Below, piece by piece: positions 1 to 11,081 of a DNA stretch of 64,000 bases (position 1 is its first letter; the number at the start of each line of letters is the position of its first letter). The position numbers and the translations under genes are program-made. The DNA comes from Symbiodinium kawagutii (Eukaryota > Sar > Dinophyceae > Suessiales > Symbiodiniaceae), in contig VSDK01022210.1 in the NCBI GenBank assembly GCA_009767595.1, positions 655,235 through 719,234 of the forward strand. The letters are read 5' to 3'. A model generated the notes under the pieces. It searched no databases. It was not told where the DNA came from and saw only the letters and a list, made by a program, of their open reading frames with translations.

Positions 1-2304
1 AACAGTGAAGCCAGAATCCGAACACCAAGTCTGCAGCTCAGAAAACGAAAGCTCTTCGAGATTCAGAACAGCAAGGGGGGCGTCTGGAGGCGACATGGTT
101 TGCAACCAAGACAAAGAATGGGCAACAGCAGCAAGCCAAGAACCGTCACGATCAACAGGGTTGAGTCGCACTGCATCAAGGACCGCAACAGGGGCATAGC
201 TAAAAAGCTGCATTGCGAACGCAATACGGTGCTTGGCAAGGCGAACGGAAAGAGAAGGCAGGTTGTGGAGAGCGCGGAACTCTTGGTCAGACAAGCGTGT
301 AGTAGACCAAAACCCGATACATACAATTTGGCGTTGCCATGATGTGATGGCTGCCTGCAGTCGTTGAAACAGGGAAGCAGTAAGCAAGGGCCAGGCACCA
401 GCACCATGAAACACTTGACTCAAGACCAAAGATTCCAGTAGTGCAAGCCGAGTGGTGACACGGAGACGACGAGAATGGAACAAAGGGCGAGCTAACTGCC
501 GAAAGGTTGCTCCTGCTCGACCAAGGCGTGAGTGGATGTCAGTCTCAAGACAACCAACAGTACCAAAACGCACCCCAAGGTGTTTGTAATGGTCCACTGC
601 ACGCAGATTGAAGCCGCCTGGGACAGCCAACGTGCCACCACATTGGAGGAATCTGTGTTCACGACATTGCACAGCACCGGTACCACGATAAGAGAGGACG
701 GTCTCTGTTTTTCCTGCTGCAAAATTCAAGCGCATGCCATAACTCTCAACAGTAAGGCGCAAGAAGTCAACAACGTCAACCACCGTATCATCCAGAGCAG
801 AGGCAAGCACTGACAGCACAGGAACAGCCAAGTCGTCAGCCCAAGCCACGAGAGGGATAGAAGCACCTGCACGAGCTGCCGCCTCTTGAAGAGTAGGGTG
901 GTGGTCAACAAAGGTCTGCACATCACGCAAAACAGACAACATGACAGTGTTAAATGCCAGGTCGGCAAGTGGACTCCCAGGACGAGATCCACGAGAAGTA
1001 GCGTGACAGGAGCCGTGATCAGCCAATGTGTACCAAGTCCCACGGTGAGCATCTTGCATTGCATGAGCCAAAGTGGGTGGGGCAGACTCACAGAATTCAG
1101 CGCTATGGGCATCGATCAAGCCAGTAAGTTGTGAGGCATCCAGGCCTTCAGCTTCGAGAACTTCGACCAAACGAGGAGGAAAGGAGTGGGCGCCTCCAAA
1201 AGCATGTTCACGCAAGAGGGTGTGAAATGCTGAACGCAGGTCGAGAAAAAGAACACCAACTGAAAGGCCAGAAGCAGTGGCATGCTGAACAATGGAACGC
1301 AAAAGAAGCGTGGCAAATGGAGTCTGGAGGTTGCGGAACCCACCCAGTTGTGTGGGAAAACGTCTAGGGGACGCCCAACGAAGAAGGTGTGTCCTCAAAA
1401 CCGAGTGATACCCCTTGCCGAGAGAGGTGAGCAACATGATACCACGCATCGCCTCCGGGGCGTAGTTGCCAACCTTTTTGGGAAGCACATGCATTAACCC
1501 TCCCTTCCAGAGTGCCGGCTCGGCACCGGTGATGAAGCTTTTCAACATGAGGAGGTGAACATGATCTGAGATCACCGGGATCGCAGCCTGCAGGGTTTCT
1601 GCTGTGATACCGTCCAGTCCAGCCGCTTTGCCACGTTTCATGGAAAGACAGGAATGTTCAACCTCAAGTCTGGTAGGGAGGTGGGTCAGCAAAGCCTGAA
1701 GTGGGATATCATGGCAATGACTTTTCTGTTCAGCATGGCATGTCTGAACATGCATTTCGAATGCTGTTTGGTGCCCAGCCTCAAGGTTATCAAAGTGCGT
1801 GGAAAGCGCTTCAGGAGAAGGGCCCACACATCGAAGGTTGGTTTGACGTTTCTTGGCATTCTTGGGCAGCAAATGCTTGATCGATTTCCACAGAGTCTGA
1901 GGTGCCGTGTCATCGTGCGCGGAAGCTAAAGCATCATAATAGGATCGATCGTCAGCACGCACAGCTGCACAGACCAAAGGACAAACACGCTGATACTCAT
2001 ATAGGTGTCGAGCCGCCGATAAGTCCAATTGACGGTCACAATGTGCAAAATGCATGCTGCTGGTCCCGAGACGTAGCGCCATCACCTTGTGACCAAGCAT
2101 GAAAGAGAAAAGAAAGGAACGCACGACGCTGTTCACCTCCGAAATGCAAGAACCGTTTCCTGTGGAATTTCTTAAGCTGAACCAGGCGCCAGGTCTCGTC
2201 AGTCAAGTGGGTCTTCCGAGGCACAGACTTGCGAGAGGGAGCACAAAACTGGCCAATCCATCGGTGCAAGGAAACGGCATGATCATGCACATTGAGATTC
2301 CAGT
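1..2304 (-). CDS. Retrotransposon ORF2, reverse transcriptase segment (partial)
   Basis: This frame is open from a stop at 2305 down to base 1. It reads MALRLGTSSMHFAHCDRQ near 2080, then the typical RT entry KRGKAAGLDGITAETLQ, motif A LFLDLRSAF at 1225-1251, motif B SRGSRPGSPLADLAFN near 949-998, catalytic motif C VAWADDLAVPV near 826-846 and motif D LNFAAGKTETV near 700-730. It then continues through a thumb-like region (YKHLGVRFGT near 580) to the window edge. The catalytic Asp pair is present as WADD rather than the commoner FADD/YADD. The EEP-containing frame ends at 2036, so the two parts overlap by up to 268 bases and are joined by a one-base frame change (+1). That may be a sequencing indel, a disabling mutation or a programmed shift. 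Confidence 0.9.
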
Positions 2305-5300
2305 TCAGATCACCGAAACGCACATCGGAGCCAAGAGCGGAAGAGAGCGGTGAGGGGACTGGAGGAGAGTGCACCTTGAGACGCAGAGGAATAGTGGCAC
2401 AGATGGCATCATGGTCGTCACGAAGAAGACTAAGATCAACGTTGGACATGAACACACGCAAGTCATCATGCAACAGGGACCGGTCAACAGCGATATAGTC
2501 AATGCGACTTTTGCCACCACGAGCATGAGTAAAAGTGGTGGTGGCAGCTGAGCCAAAAGCTACAAAGGTCTGAGGAACACAAAGGTTTTCATCCGCCAAC
2601 CAAGTATGGAAGGCATTTCCAGCGGCATTCTCCTCCTCAGCATTGAAACCTCCAACATACAAGGACTCATGACTACCGAGCCTGGCATTGGCATCAAGCA
2701 GGGCAATGGTAGGCAAGTGTCGATGCGCACCTCTCAATAGGTGCGAGGTGGCTTTCCAATAACGAGTGAGATCAACTCCAGGCTCCTCATGCGGGGCATG
2801 ACCAACCACGAAACGCAAGTGCAACCAAGGAGCACGAAAAAGAACAATCAAACGACGAGAAGAAGAATGCAAGAGCTTCAAGTGCTTGGTTTCAACCTTC
2901 AGAGTACGTCCACAGACCAAGAAGGAAGTACGGATCCAAAGCTGTACCCCTCCAGTACCTTGGGCGGTGGCCGGCGCTGAAATGATATGCCATTGACCGC
3001 ATAGGCGATGGCCAGAAGCTCGACATCGGGTTTCTTGAACCCCCACCACATGAACACCGCTGAGCTCAAAGTCACGTAAAAGTGCCTCTTGGCGAGCTGA
3101 GATAAAGCCACCAGTCGCCGAGTCTTGGGGGTAGAGTGTGAGGACATTGGCTTGTGCCACCTGCAAAGTCCAATCGATCACACTGAACGGTTCATGAGGC
3201 AGAGACTGATCGGCCGAGGGATGGGAGAGCATGGATAATTTGGGCTCTTCTTGAAAAGGACGTTCCACAGGGAAGAGGAGGGCTTGCTGGTGAAGAAGAG
3301 GGAAACCGGGGAACGCCTGCAGAGTACCGCTCAAGAACCAAAGCCATTGGGGAAGCTCTGGGAAACGAGAATCCAAAGTGAGTAAATCCACAAGCTCACG
3401 TATTGGATAACTACGGATCCATCCATTCAACGCTGCCCATGAGGTAGCATCAGCTGCCTCATTCCACGGCCAACCCTTGTGGGCAGGTACGTGTTGCCAG
3501 GTACAAGAAAGGCCAGTCTGGTAACCAAGAAAATGAACCAAGCAACGACTCAGGTGAGCAAGGTCAGTGTGGACGTTGGGAACCCAGAATCCACCTGCCG
3601 AATAGCCCGCAGTGACATTGTCAAACCAAAAAGTGACAGGGACAGCCGCAAGGAACGGGAGGTCCCGCAGCAAAGTAAAGAGCCAGACCAAACCACCTAG
3701 AATCGCCGCATGCTCGGATCGTTGGGCAGTTGCATGGGAGTCCAGAGAGAATGGCTGGAAGCCAACAAAATACTCAACAGAGCCAACAATTGCCACAAGC
3801 ACCACAGAGGCAGCCCCATGCCGTACAGAACACGCACGGTCAAAGACAGAAGTGCCATCCGTGTAAAGATGCAGAGCGGTAACGTGGCGCCAGAGATCAG
3901 GAGTCCACACAGGATTGGCAACAACCGCACAAATCGTGTTTTCATGCCATTTCACGACCGACCCAAAATCCAAGGGTGGAGGAAGTGTGAGAGTCAAAAG
4001 CTGACGATAGGTGAACATCAGAGCACTAACGTCAACTCGGAGATAATGCTCAGCAGTGAAAGGCTGAGGCAGAAGATCATCAAGCGATAAAACCTGACGC
4101 ACTGGGCCCGAAGACGAAGATGCTCCTGCAGGAGGGGGCACATTCGAAGAGCCATCACCAATGGGGGCAGAGGGATGACTGCCTGGTTGGATGTGCACAT
4201 GGTTCTGCAGATTCGGCGGCGTCTGAATCACTTGATGAGCATCGACTGCTTGTAGTGAAAGACTGGGATCCACAACACGGAAAATTCCAAGGGCAAATCC
4301 AAAACCATTAAAGGCTTGAAAAAAGGGAGTATCCCTGATCACCATACCGGCAAACCAAGTAAAACAGTGAAGCTGGAGAGTGGGATCTTGACAGCGAACA
4401 AGATTGCCGGTGTGGGCAAGAAGGACTAGCCGATTCAACCAGGTGGGGACCTTCAGCGCACAATAGTCGAAGGTACCATTCTCAAGAGTGGTGACCAACA
4501 CAGCACAGTCAGTGTCAGGCAAGTTTTGAACAAGTAGAACATGCGCAACAACTTCAGCATCAGCAGCTGACTGCACAGGTTTGGGCGTGACCACATAGAA
4601 ATGAAGACGGTGATCAGGGTTAATGGTTTCGCGCCATGCACGGTGGAGTTGTGCCATCCATTGCGACTCAGGACCTGACAAAGCCACACGGCGTGGAAAA
4701 CGACACACAGTGTGATCAAATGAAATGTACCAAGATTCAACAAGGAACGACGCACTAGAATCAGTCGGCCTGTCAACAGCAGCAGCGGATCGTGCATCCA
4801 GCAACTGTCGAATGAAAGCCCCAGGGCGGATCAGTCGATCAGCAGTCACACTAGGTATAGACTGCTCAGAGCGAAATCCAGATGCGTCATAGGGGGAGGC
4901 AGAGGAAGAAGCCGCAGGATCAACTCCACTCGGGGCAGCAAAAGGGCAGGAAGGCTTCAAAGGCAACGACAAGGAGGTAGCATCACGGTTGAACTTGCTA
5001 AAAAGCTGGAGGTGACTAGACTCATCGGATGAGTCATTGCTTTCCGATGTCGTTGCATCAATCAGGCCATCGTGCTCACTGACAATAGGAAGAGGGGGAA
5101 CAACAGTCACATCATCCGGTGGGTTGGTATCAAACAAAGAAGGCCGCGGGATCAATTGAATCCAAAGTCCAGCACCATTGACCAATGCAGTCTCAACACC
5201 GTCAATCTCAAGCTCATTATCACCATACCAAACTCTGCACTGAAGTAAGGGGTGATCCAGGCAAACCGGCAAGGGAACACCAACCAGGCGAAGAGCCTGA

Positions 5301-5462
5301 CGAGCATGGATAAAACGAGGAGCAAAACTTGCAAGGTGCGTAACAAGGCCGTCATCATGCGTAACAGTGAGGAGAGCCGCAAGGTAGTCCGGGTCAGGTT
5401 CCTGAACGAGAATAATGTACCCAGCAATCCCATCACTGGCAGGGGTGGCCGGGGGGGGGGGG
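2036..5462 (-). CDS. Retrotransposon ORF2, middle segment: RNase H and EEP endonuclease
   Basis: The frame is open from the gap to a TGA at 2036-2038; the reading ASDGIAGYIILVQEPDPDYL joins the gap directly. Counting from the TTG at 5272, an RNase H fold lies at residues 463-612 (3437-3886): YTDGTS (D472), SEHAAILGGLVW (E520), FWFDN (D551) and HVPAHKGWPWNEAAD (N604, E605, D608). An EEP domain lies at 700-965 (2378-3175): QANVL (N709), VQETR (E747), VGHAPH (H825), LLDANARLG (D860, N862), SRIDYIAVD (D925) and RDDHDAI (D953, H954). All catalytic motifs look intact. RNase H ahead of the endonuclease is unusual, since in LINEs that have it RNase H normally follows the RT. The segment ends shortly after the EEP domain, and the RT continues in another frame. 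Confidence 0.9.
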
Positions 5463-5472
5463 NNNNNNNNNN
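5463..5472. other. Assembly gap (10 N) next to a G homopolymer
   Basis: Ten Ns follow a run of 14 G. ORF2 coding sequence is continuous in character on both sides but in different frames, so the true gap length is not 10, or the homopolymer is miscounted. Confidence 0.98.
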
Positions 5473-7580
5473 TTCAGCAGGGAGACAAATGTCGCGCCAC
5501 ACATCTAAGATCGCCTGTGTCCACTCATGAAAATCAGCACAAAGACGTACAGGACGGCCATCACGGCATTGTACCTGTCGCTGAGAGCTAAGATAAAATG
5601 TGGAGAAATAGGCAATCGGGCCTTCTTCCTGATGCTCAACGGCTTGATACCTGGTCCAAAGGCCATGCACAGCTCGGATGAACGGGGTTTGTTCAGCAAG
5701 TCCAGGCTGAACAACCACGATTATTTCAGGCTCCTCATCTACAATATCAATGATCTCGGGGTCATGAGGTTCAAGGATCCGTGTCTGCAATATCGAAGGC
5801 AACAACTTCTGAGAGGTTTGCCAGAGTCCAGTGGCTTCAGCCTCAATTCGGTTGGAATCAGAAGGTTCTGCCGTGGTGTCAAGCCGTAAACGCTGACGAA
5901 TTTGAAAGAAAGCACCACTTGGACAAAGTTCCAACTCAGAGTCAGACAAGACACGGTCCGCATGTTGGATCAAACAAGAACGGGATTGCAAGCAAGGTGT
6001 ACGCAACTGAACAGTACGAAACAGAAGGTCACCAGTAAAGTAGTAGGGAAGCGACCACGCTGTCAAGCTTTCATAGCCGGTTTCCGCAAGGAAAGGGTCA
6101 ATGGAGATCACAGCCGTGCTACGACTGCCTTGCAATCCTTGTTCAAGTATAGCATGGAGTGGGTCACTGCCAGTACAAGCTGTCGGCACACAAGGTTGAG
6201 GGTGTACCAGAGAGACACGAGCAGGTGTGCCACTCACAAAATGGTCCTGCCATACATTTGCTAACTGCTGGATCAAATCAGGGGTTCCTGAAACACGGGC
6301 CAACCGAGGATGGGCACAAGTAGGGGCACGCAAATGGTGGATGTACCAAACCAGGAGAAAAGTGTTCCCTGCCTGTACAGGGGCATCATCAACGGATGGC
6401 TCGATGGATGCATTCCTGCTTTCAACTTCGCTCTCAGTAGACTCACCCTCAAATTCTTCATCGGGAGTACTGAAGGAGCAGTCATCAGAAAAGGCATCCA
6501 GTTCAAAAGGATGCGATTCAGAAGGAGCAGGCAAATGAATCTGCAGCACATCACCGTGTTCGACATCATGCTCAGTAGTTTCCGAAGGAGACCAAAAGGC
6601 ACCATTATGAAACACATGGCAAGGGTGGTCAGCAGAGGCACAAAATTGACTCACACGAGTACGCTGAAGCAAATACTGCCGGGAAATCCAATGTGGGACA
6701 GCATAGACCAGACGCTCAGTGCTATGTGGAAGTTGAGCGACAGCCGCACTGGTCGTTGCAAGATGCGACATGATTTCCACAAAAATCAAGGATTCATCGG
6801 TGTCACCAGTTAAGTCATCATCAAATTGAACAATGACCGACGGAGACCTTCCATTGTCACCATGTGGCAAGATGGGAAGTGGGTGGACACCAACAATGCG
6901 CGAAGCATCAACGCCAAGGGCATCAGCAACAGCAGCAGGACGTGCCGAAATGGGGAACCACTGAATACGATGACGGCAAGCCCCTTCACGAAGCTGGAAC
7001 ATGATGACGTCAGCAAGTCCAACGGCAAGAAGCTGCTGATCCAAGTATCCCGCCTGCATAAAAGACACGTAATCAGGGGCCTCGACATCAGTAAGAAGAG
7101 AGGGTAAGGCAGGGGAAAGCCGCATCCCTGCTGCAACACCAGCACTAGAAACTGAGTCAAGTCCGAGACGCACATGCAGCGACGGCGTCACATCAAGGGC
7201 CCAGGATTTGTTGACATGTGGCAACAACGCATCTTCATGAACACGGCAGGTGTACAGAACGGTTGAGTCAGGAGGAGCAAAAGCAAGAGAAACCACAGAA
7301 GAAAACTTGACGGGTCCCAACCCAGCACGCAAGTTCTTTCGGGGTCTCAAATCCGGAAACGGTCCAGAGCAACCTGATCGCAACGTTCCACACTCAAACT
7401 GAAGACGATGAGCTTGTTCAACCGCCTGCCAAGGAGAAACAAAGTCAACACTCGCAACCACAGGGAGCAACCACGATGGAGAAGGTCCATCTACATGCCA
7501 TGGCTTCTGCCAAGCGTCCTCGAAAGCAACGGCCTGACAGCCTAACGAAAAGTAGGCACAGAAGGTGATGACCGCCCGTC
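5473..7580 (-). CDS. Retrotransposon ORF2, N-terminal segment (unrecognised domains)
   Basis: About 700 codons open in the -1 phase relative to ORF1, running into the gap at 5463-5472. I recognise no domain. There are hydrophobic and acidic stretches, for example FELDAFSDDCSFSTPDEEFEG and a later EIIDIVDEEPEIIVVV. No ATG lies near the start of the frame after the ORF1 stop; the first clear Met is near GVAAGMRLSPALPSLL, so ORF2 may be made by -1 frameshifting from ORF1 or by reinitiation. The same frame is open further upstream to 8940, but there it overlaps ORF1 and looks like a shadow. Beyond the gap the protein continues one frame over, which the arbitrary gap size explains. Confidence 0.75.
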
Positions 7581-8633
7581 GGCAGGAGCACCTCCATGAT
7601 TGGTTCCATGTTCTCCCGATGCACCATGGCCTGGGGCTGCATTGCCACTGTCGAGTTTGCGAGCCTTCAGCGGTTGCTGAAGATCGTCTATCGAGGCATC
7701 GGCTTTCGACTTCAGCTGGTCCAGGGTCTGCGCCATGGTGTTGAGATTCTCCTTGATTTCTTTCCCCACTTCGTCTCTCATGCCGTCGTCGTCTGATATT
7801 TCTTCCACAACCCCATTGTCGGTAGCCTTGGCTTTGGACTGCTGCAAATTTTCTTTCGCAGCACTCAGCTGTTCCTTTGCAGCATTGATCTGCTCTTGGA
7901 GTGCTTGATCCTGTTCGCCAAAGTCTCGGATATATCCTTGCCAATTGGCTGTGGCTTGCTGAACAAATGCACTCCATGCACTGTGCAGTTGAAGCCGGGT
8001 TCCCTGAAGAGTTTTCAGTTGTTTCTTCGCATTGGAGAGCTTGTTGACAGCGTTGTGTAGCTCCTTTGCTTCCATGCGGTCTGAACTCACTGCAACTTCG
8101 GTCACCATCTGCTGCACCTCGGGCGGCAAGTTGTCGCTGCATTTGCGGAGGGAGGCCAGCAAATTCCTCATGGCTGGATCGAGGCTGGGAACAGGAGGGG
8201 CAGTTAAACTCACAGGTTGACCAACCGCAGGCGCAGGACTCGGAGTATTCCAAGTTGGGCCACCTTGATAGCTGGGGATCGCAACAGATGGCTGTGGCAT
8301 GCTGGGTTGCCACTGCGGTGGAAAGGGCATCTGTGGTGGTGGAGCCGGAACCATGGGGGGTGGAGCACCACCCTGTGGCTGCTTGGGCGGACGCTTGTCC
8401 TGCTTGGGGGGCTTCCATGGTTTCGGGGTGTGAGGCCGAGGTGCTCGTGGGCTCTTCGGCTTCTTGGTTTCGGCCCACCATTCTCCATATGGTTCTCCTT
8501 GTCCTCGCCAATTTTGCCTCCACGCCGATGGCTGAGGCTTCCATGCGGCACCACAAGTCCCACAACAATGATTGGTCTTGGGGTTGTGCCGGCCACATCC
8601 ACACCACCAATCTTGAGAGCTCGATGCCGCCAT
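7542..8633 (-). CDS. Retrotransposon ORF1: zinc-finger / coiled-coil nucleic-acid-binding protein
   Basis: 363 codons from the ATG at 8633; the frame stays open upstream to a GTG at 8720, but the ATG directly precedes the zinc finger. Residues 9-27 carry W10-C11-x-C13-x3-N17-x6-C24-x2-C27, the RanBP2-type zinc-finger pattern with a shortened first knuckle. Residues about 45-155 are rich in Pro, Lys, Gln and Trp, and residues about 176-271 form a likely coiled coil, followed by an acidic stretch and a second helical region. LINE ORF1 proteins usually bind element RNA and multimerise through coiled coils; that role is inferred here. The end overlaps the ORF2 frame, which lies in the -1 phase. 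Confidence 0.85.
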   Translation of the reverse strand: MAASSSQDWWCGCGRHNPKTNHCCGTCGAAWKPQPSAWRQNWRGQGEPYGEWWAETKKPKSPRAPRPHTPKPWKPPKQDKRPPKQPQGGAPPPMVPAPPPQMPFPPQWQPSMPQPSVAIPSYQGGPTWNTPSPAPAVGQPVSLTAPPVPSLDPAMRNLLASLRKCSDNLPPEVQQMVTEVAVSSDRMEAKELHNAVNKLSNAKKQLKTLQGTRLQLHSAWSAFVQQATANWQGYIRDFGEQDQALQEQINAAKEQLSAAKENLQQSKAKATDNGVVEEISDDDGMRDEVGKEIKENLNTMAQTLDQLKSKADASIDDLQQPLKARKLDSGNAAPGHGASGEHGTNHGGAPADGRSSPSVPTFR

Positions 8634-8960
8634 CACGGCTAGCAGGGAGCGATCTCTGGAATGATGAGCACTCAAGGTAGTGCTCAGCTGAGTGATCTGC
8701 TTCTTGGTGAGTGTCCGCACCCCAATGCGGTGAAGCCACCAAGCTCTGCGGGCTCGGGAGCGTTGTCGCCGCTCTTGCCGGCGCCGAGTAGGATTGATGG
8801 CGAAGACAAATCCAGCTGCACACTAGGCAAAACAAAGCCAGCAAAAATGGCATCCAAGCCGTAGAAGAGGTCGAGGAGATAGTGCAACCAGCCAGTCGAA
8901 GACGGACGGGAGGCACACGAATTGAAGGTACCAATGGCACCCGCGGCAGCTACCGCTAAG

Positions 8961-9892
8961 AGTTGCTAACCCTTCAACCCAGCAGCAGGGGGAACTTGCT
9001 ACTGGGGCAGAGCCAGAACCTTAATGTTAGATGTAAACTAATAAACATCCCATCAGACTGATGGTCCATTAACGAGCAGTTTATGGTGAGCAACCAATTG
9101 GGTTCATGAACAAAAGGATCTCTCAGTACTGAACTACCAGCTGTTACTATTGTTGGCATTTCCGTTCAATCAAACCTATTGAGCCAAAATAGTGATGTTG
9201 CTGTCATTATTTCTATGATCACGGCTATCATTGCTATTATGAAATATTGCCATAAAAAACCATCTCTTAGTACTGGCAATGGGGTTCTGCAGCTGTGTCT
9301 GGTGCTGTGATGACCACCCTGCTGCTAGCCACAACTTGTGCCAACCAAAATCATCAAAGCCACAGCTGCTCAACTGAAGAGCTGGGAGCGATCTGAGTCA
9401 TCAATAGATTCCAAGGATGAAACTGTGGCAAACAGAAAGTGAAAAAATAGATATGCCCATCTCTGAGTGTTTTGTTGGATTACTTAGGGAACAATAAGGG
9501 CGACCATTGGAAGCCTATTTCAAAATTTCCGGACTGGCAGTAATAGGGTCAAACCCAACAACTACAACAGCGACAATGACGACCCCAACTTCGCTGCTGA
9601 CGTCGACGTGCTGCACAGGATTTTCCCAAAGGACTTTGAACCCGATGCTGTTCTGTTAGTTCTTATGCCCGAGTCATTCACAAATCATCACGGTTGTTAA
9701 GCGTCACTAGCTAGTTGTCCACAGATTCAGCCATTCCATGTAGCTAGTGTCCTCCCTGTTGGAAAGGATAGCCATGGATACCCCCTTCATGGCTCCTGTC
9801 CTCCCTCTATTTGAACCACGAGCCAGTTGTTGCTGCTAGGTTATTATCCCCGACTTATTGGCCAAACAGCACCATTGTTAAGCATCACTAGC
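8961..9892. other. Non-coding stretch upstream of the retroelement
   Basis: No convincing ORF. It contains, at 9179-9190 on the minus strand, a 12-base match (ATTTTGGCTCAA) to the 3' half of the conserved dinoflagellate spliced leader; this may be chance. Otherwise I see nothing. Confidence 0.5.
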
Positions 9893-9914
9893 TTGTTGCT
9901 GTTGGTCCTGTTGC

Positions 9915-9961
<47 letters not shown>

Positions 9962-9994
9962 TTGCTGTTGTTGTTGTTGCTGCTTTTGTTGTTG
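9893..9994. repeat. CTG/TTG triplet microsatellite
   Basis: About 100 bases of TTG and CTG units in irregular alternation. It creates a poly-Leu reading on the plus strand that is not evidence of a gene. Confidence 0.95.
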
Positions 9995-10204
9995 TCAAGC
10001 ACTGTTGTAAACCAGTATTAGTCACCATATGTCACCATCAACTATTAGTCCTTTCCCACCCGTTGTCGGTCACCGCGGCCACTTCTCAACCACGGCGCTC
10101 TAAGGCAATGGCTGCACCCATGGAGTGCCCAACGATGGTGGCCTGGCAGGTTCACCATGGCCCCGCGTGTTGCGCCTTAAGCGCAGGATATATCGATGGA
10201 TGCC

Positions 10205-10235
10205 TTGATATACCTTGATATACCTTGATATACCC
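10205..10235. repeat. Three tandem TTGATATACC units
   Basis: A 10-base unit repeated three times, followed by a CCATGGTTAACTAGTGGTTAA low-complexity stretch. Confidence 0.8.
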
Positions 10236-10296
10236 ATGGTTAACTAGTGGTTAATAATGGTTATATATGGTAAAAATGGTTGATTATGATCATTGT

Positions 10297-10399
10297 CTGC
10301 TTGGTGGTTTCACCCCTTATGAAAAATATCAGTCAACCAACCATCTGTTAATAACTACTATAGGGAAATGAGCAAAATGTCAATCAAACCACCAACCAG
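10297..10399 (+). mobile_element. Short inverted-repeat element, family A, copy 1
   Basis: The left end CTGCTTGGTGGTTTCACC and right end TCAAACCACCAACCAG are inverted repeats. The interior TATGAAAAATATCAGTCAACC is shared with copies at 18056, 37661 and 43001. TTGT flanks both ends and may be a target duplication. It is about 103 bases with no ORF: a MITE-like non-autonomous element. Confidence 0.8.
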
Positions 10400-10403
10400 T
10401 TGT

Positions 10404-11081
10404 AGTTTTGATGCGGACATGCTGGTGAACTACAAATACCACATGTTTGCTTACCTGATTTGATACACCTTCCGTTGGCTTTTGAGGGTTAGATGCCGGT
10501 GAATCAGTATGCTTTCATAGCCAATGCGCTAATTTCCCCCATTGTTTTGATACATTCGGAGTTAAGATTGTCTCCCCATTGGTTGGCGATTGGTCCCACA
10601 GCGACCACTTGGAATGGCTGGGGTAGCCCGATGAGCAGCAACTTGGTCAGGATCACCATTTAGTGCATGCTTTGCGACAAAATCCAAGGTCTAAACTCGT
10701 AAAAACAGCATCCTTTACAACAGTATCCTTAATAATTAATAACTGATGTTGACAACCGCATCCTTCAGTAAATCGGATTGGGCATTCGACGTAGTTTCGT
10801 CATCACATGTCACCATGTCATCGTGTATTTCCATACCTAGTTCAATGTGGTCTCAAAACCAATCAATATTGTTGACATAGGGGTAGTACATGTTTTTTTC
10901 TTTTTCTGCATGGCTGCAATGCCAAGTGCGCCGATGACAGCTTTGGACCGAAAGCGGATCAAATATCAACACTTGCCAAAGAGCCGTCAAGAACCAGCAA
11001 TCTTCAAACGGCTGCTCGGCAAAGGAGAGCTGTCCACATTGAGAAATTCTCCAGGTTTAGTAGCCAGCCACAGCAGCAGTT
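10404..11081. other. Non-coding stretch
   Basis: AT-rich unique sequence with no ORF I can defend. It is the region downstream (minus strand) of the cysteine-rich gene and presumably includes its 3' untranslated region; no poly(A) signal is recognisable. Confidence 0.4.

Larger units (their letters stand above)
1..8960 (-). mobile_element. Non-LTR (LINE-type) retrotransposon, 3' part beyond the window
   Basis: Reading leftwards on the minus strand there is an ORF1 with a zinc finger and coiled coil (8633-7542), then a very long ORF2 containing RNase H, an endonuclease/exonuclease/phosphatase (EEP) domain and a reverse transcriptase, still open at base 1. No LTRs, integrase or protease are seen, so target-primed retrotransposition is inferred. 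ORF2 is broken by a 10-N gap beside a run of G (5449-5472) and by a frame change between 2036 and 2304. The 5' end is not defined by a target duplication; I place it loosely upstream of ORF1. The base composition is more GC-rich than the surrounding DNA. Confidence 0.93.

Noticed and set aside
8066-8680. Plus-strand ORF of about 200 codons
   Set aside because: Antisense shadow of ORF1; no domain and no support from neighbours.
7581-8940. Upstream part of the ORF2 frame (about 450 residues) as protein
   Set aside because: It overlaps ORF1, which has the zinc finger, coiled coil and better codon bias; this frame is most likely its shadow.
9827-10021. Plus-strand poly-Leu ORF
   Set aside because: Product of the CTG/TTG microsatellite.
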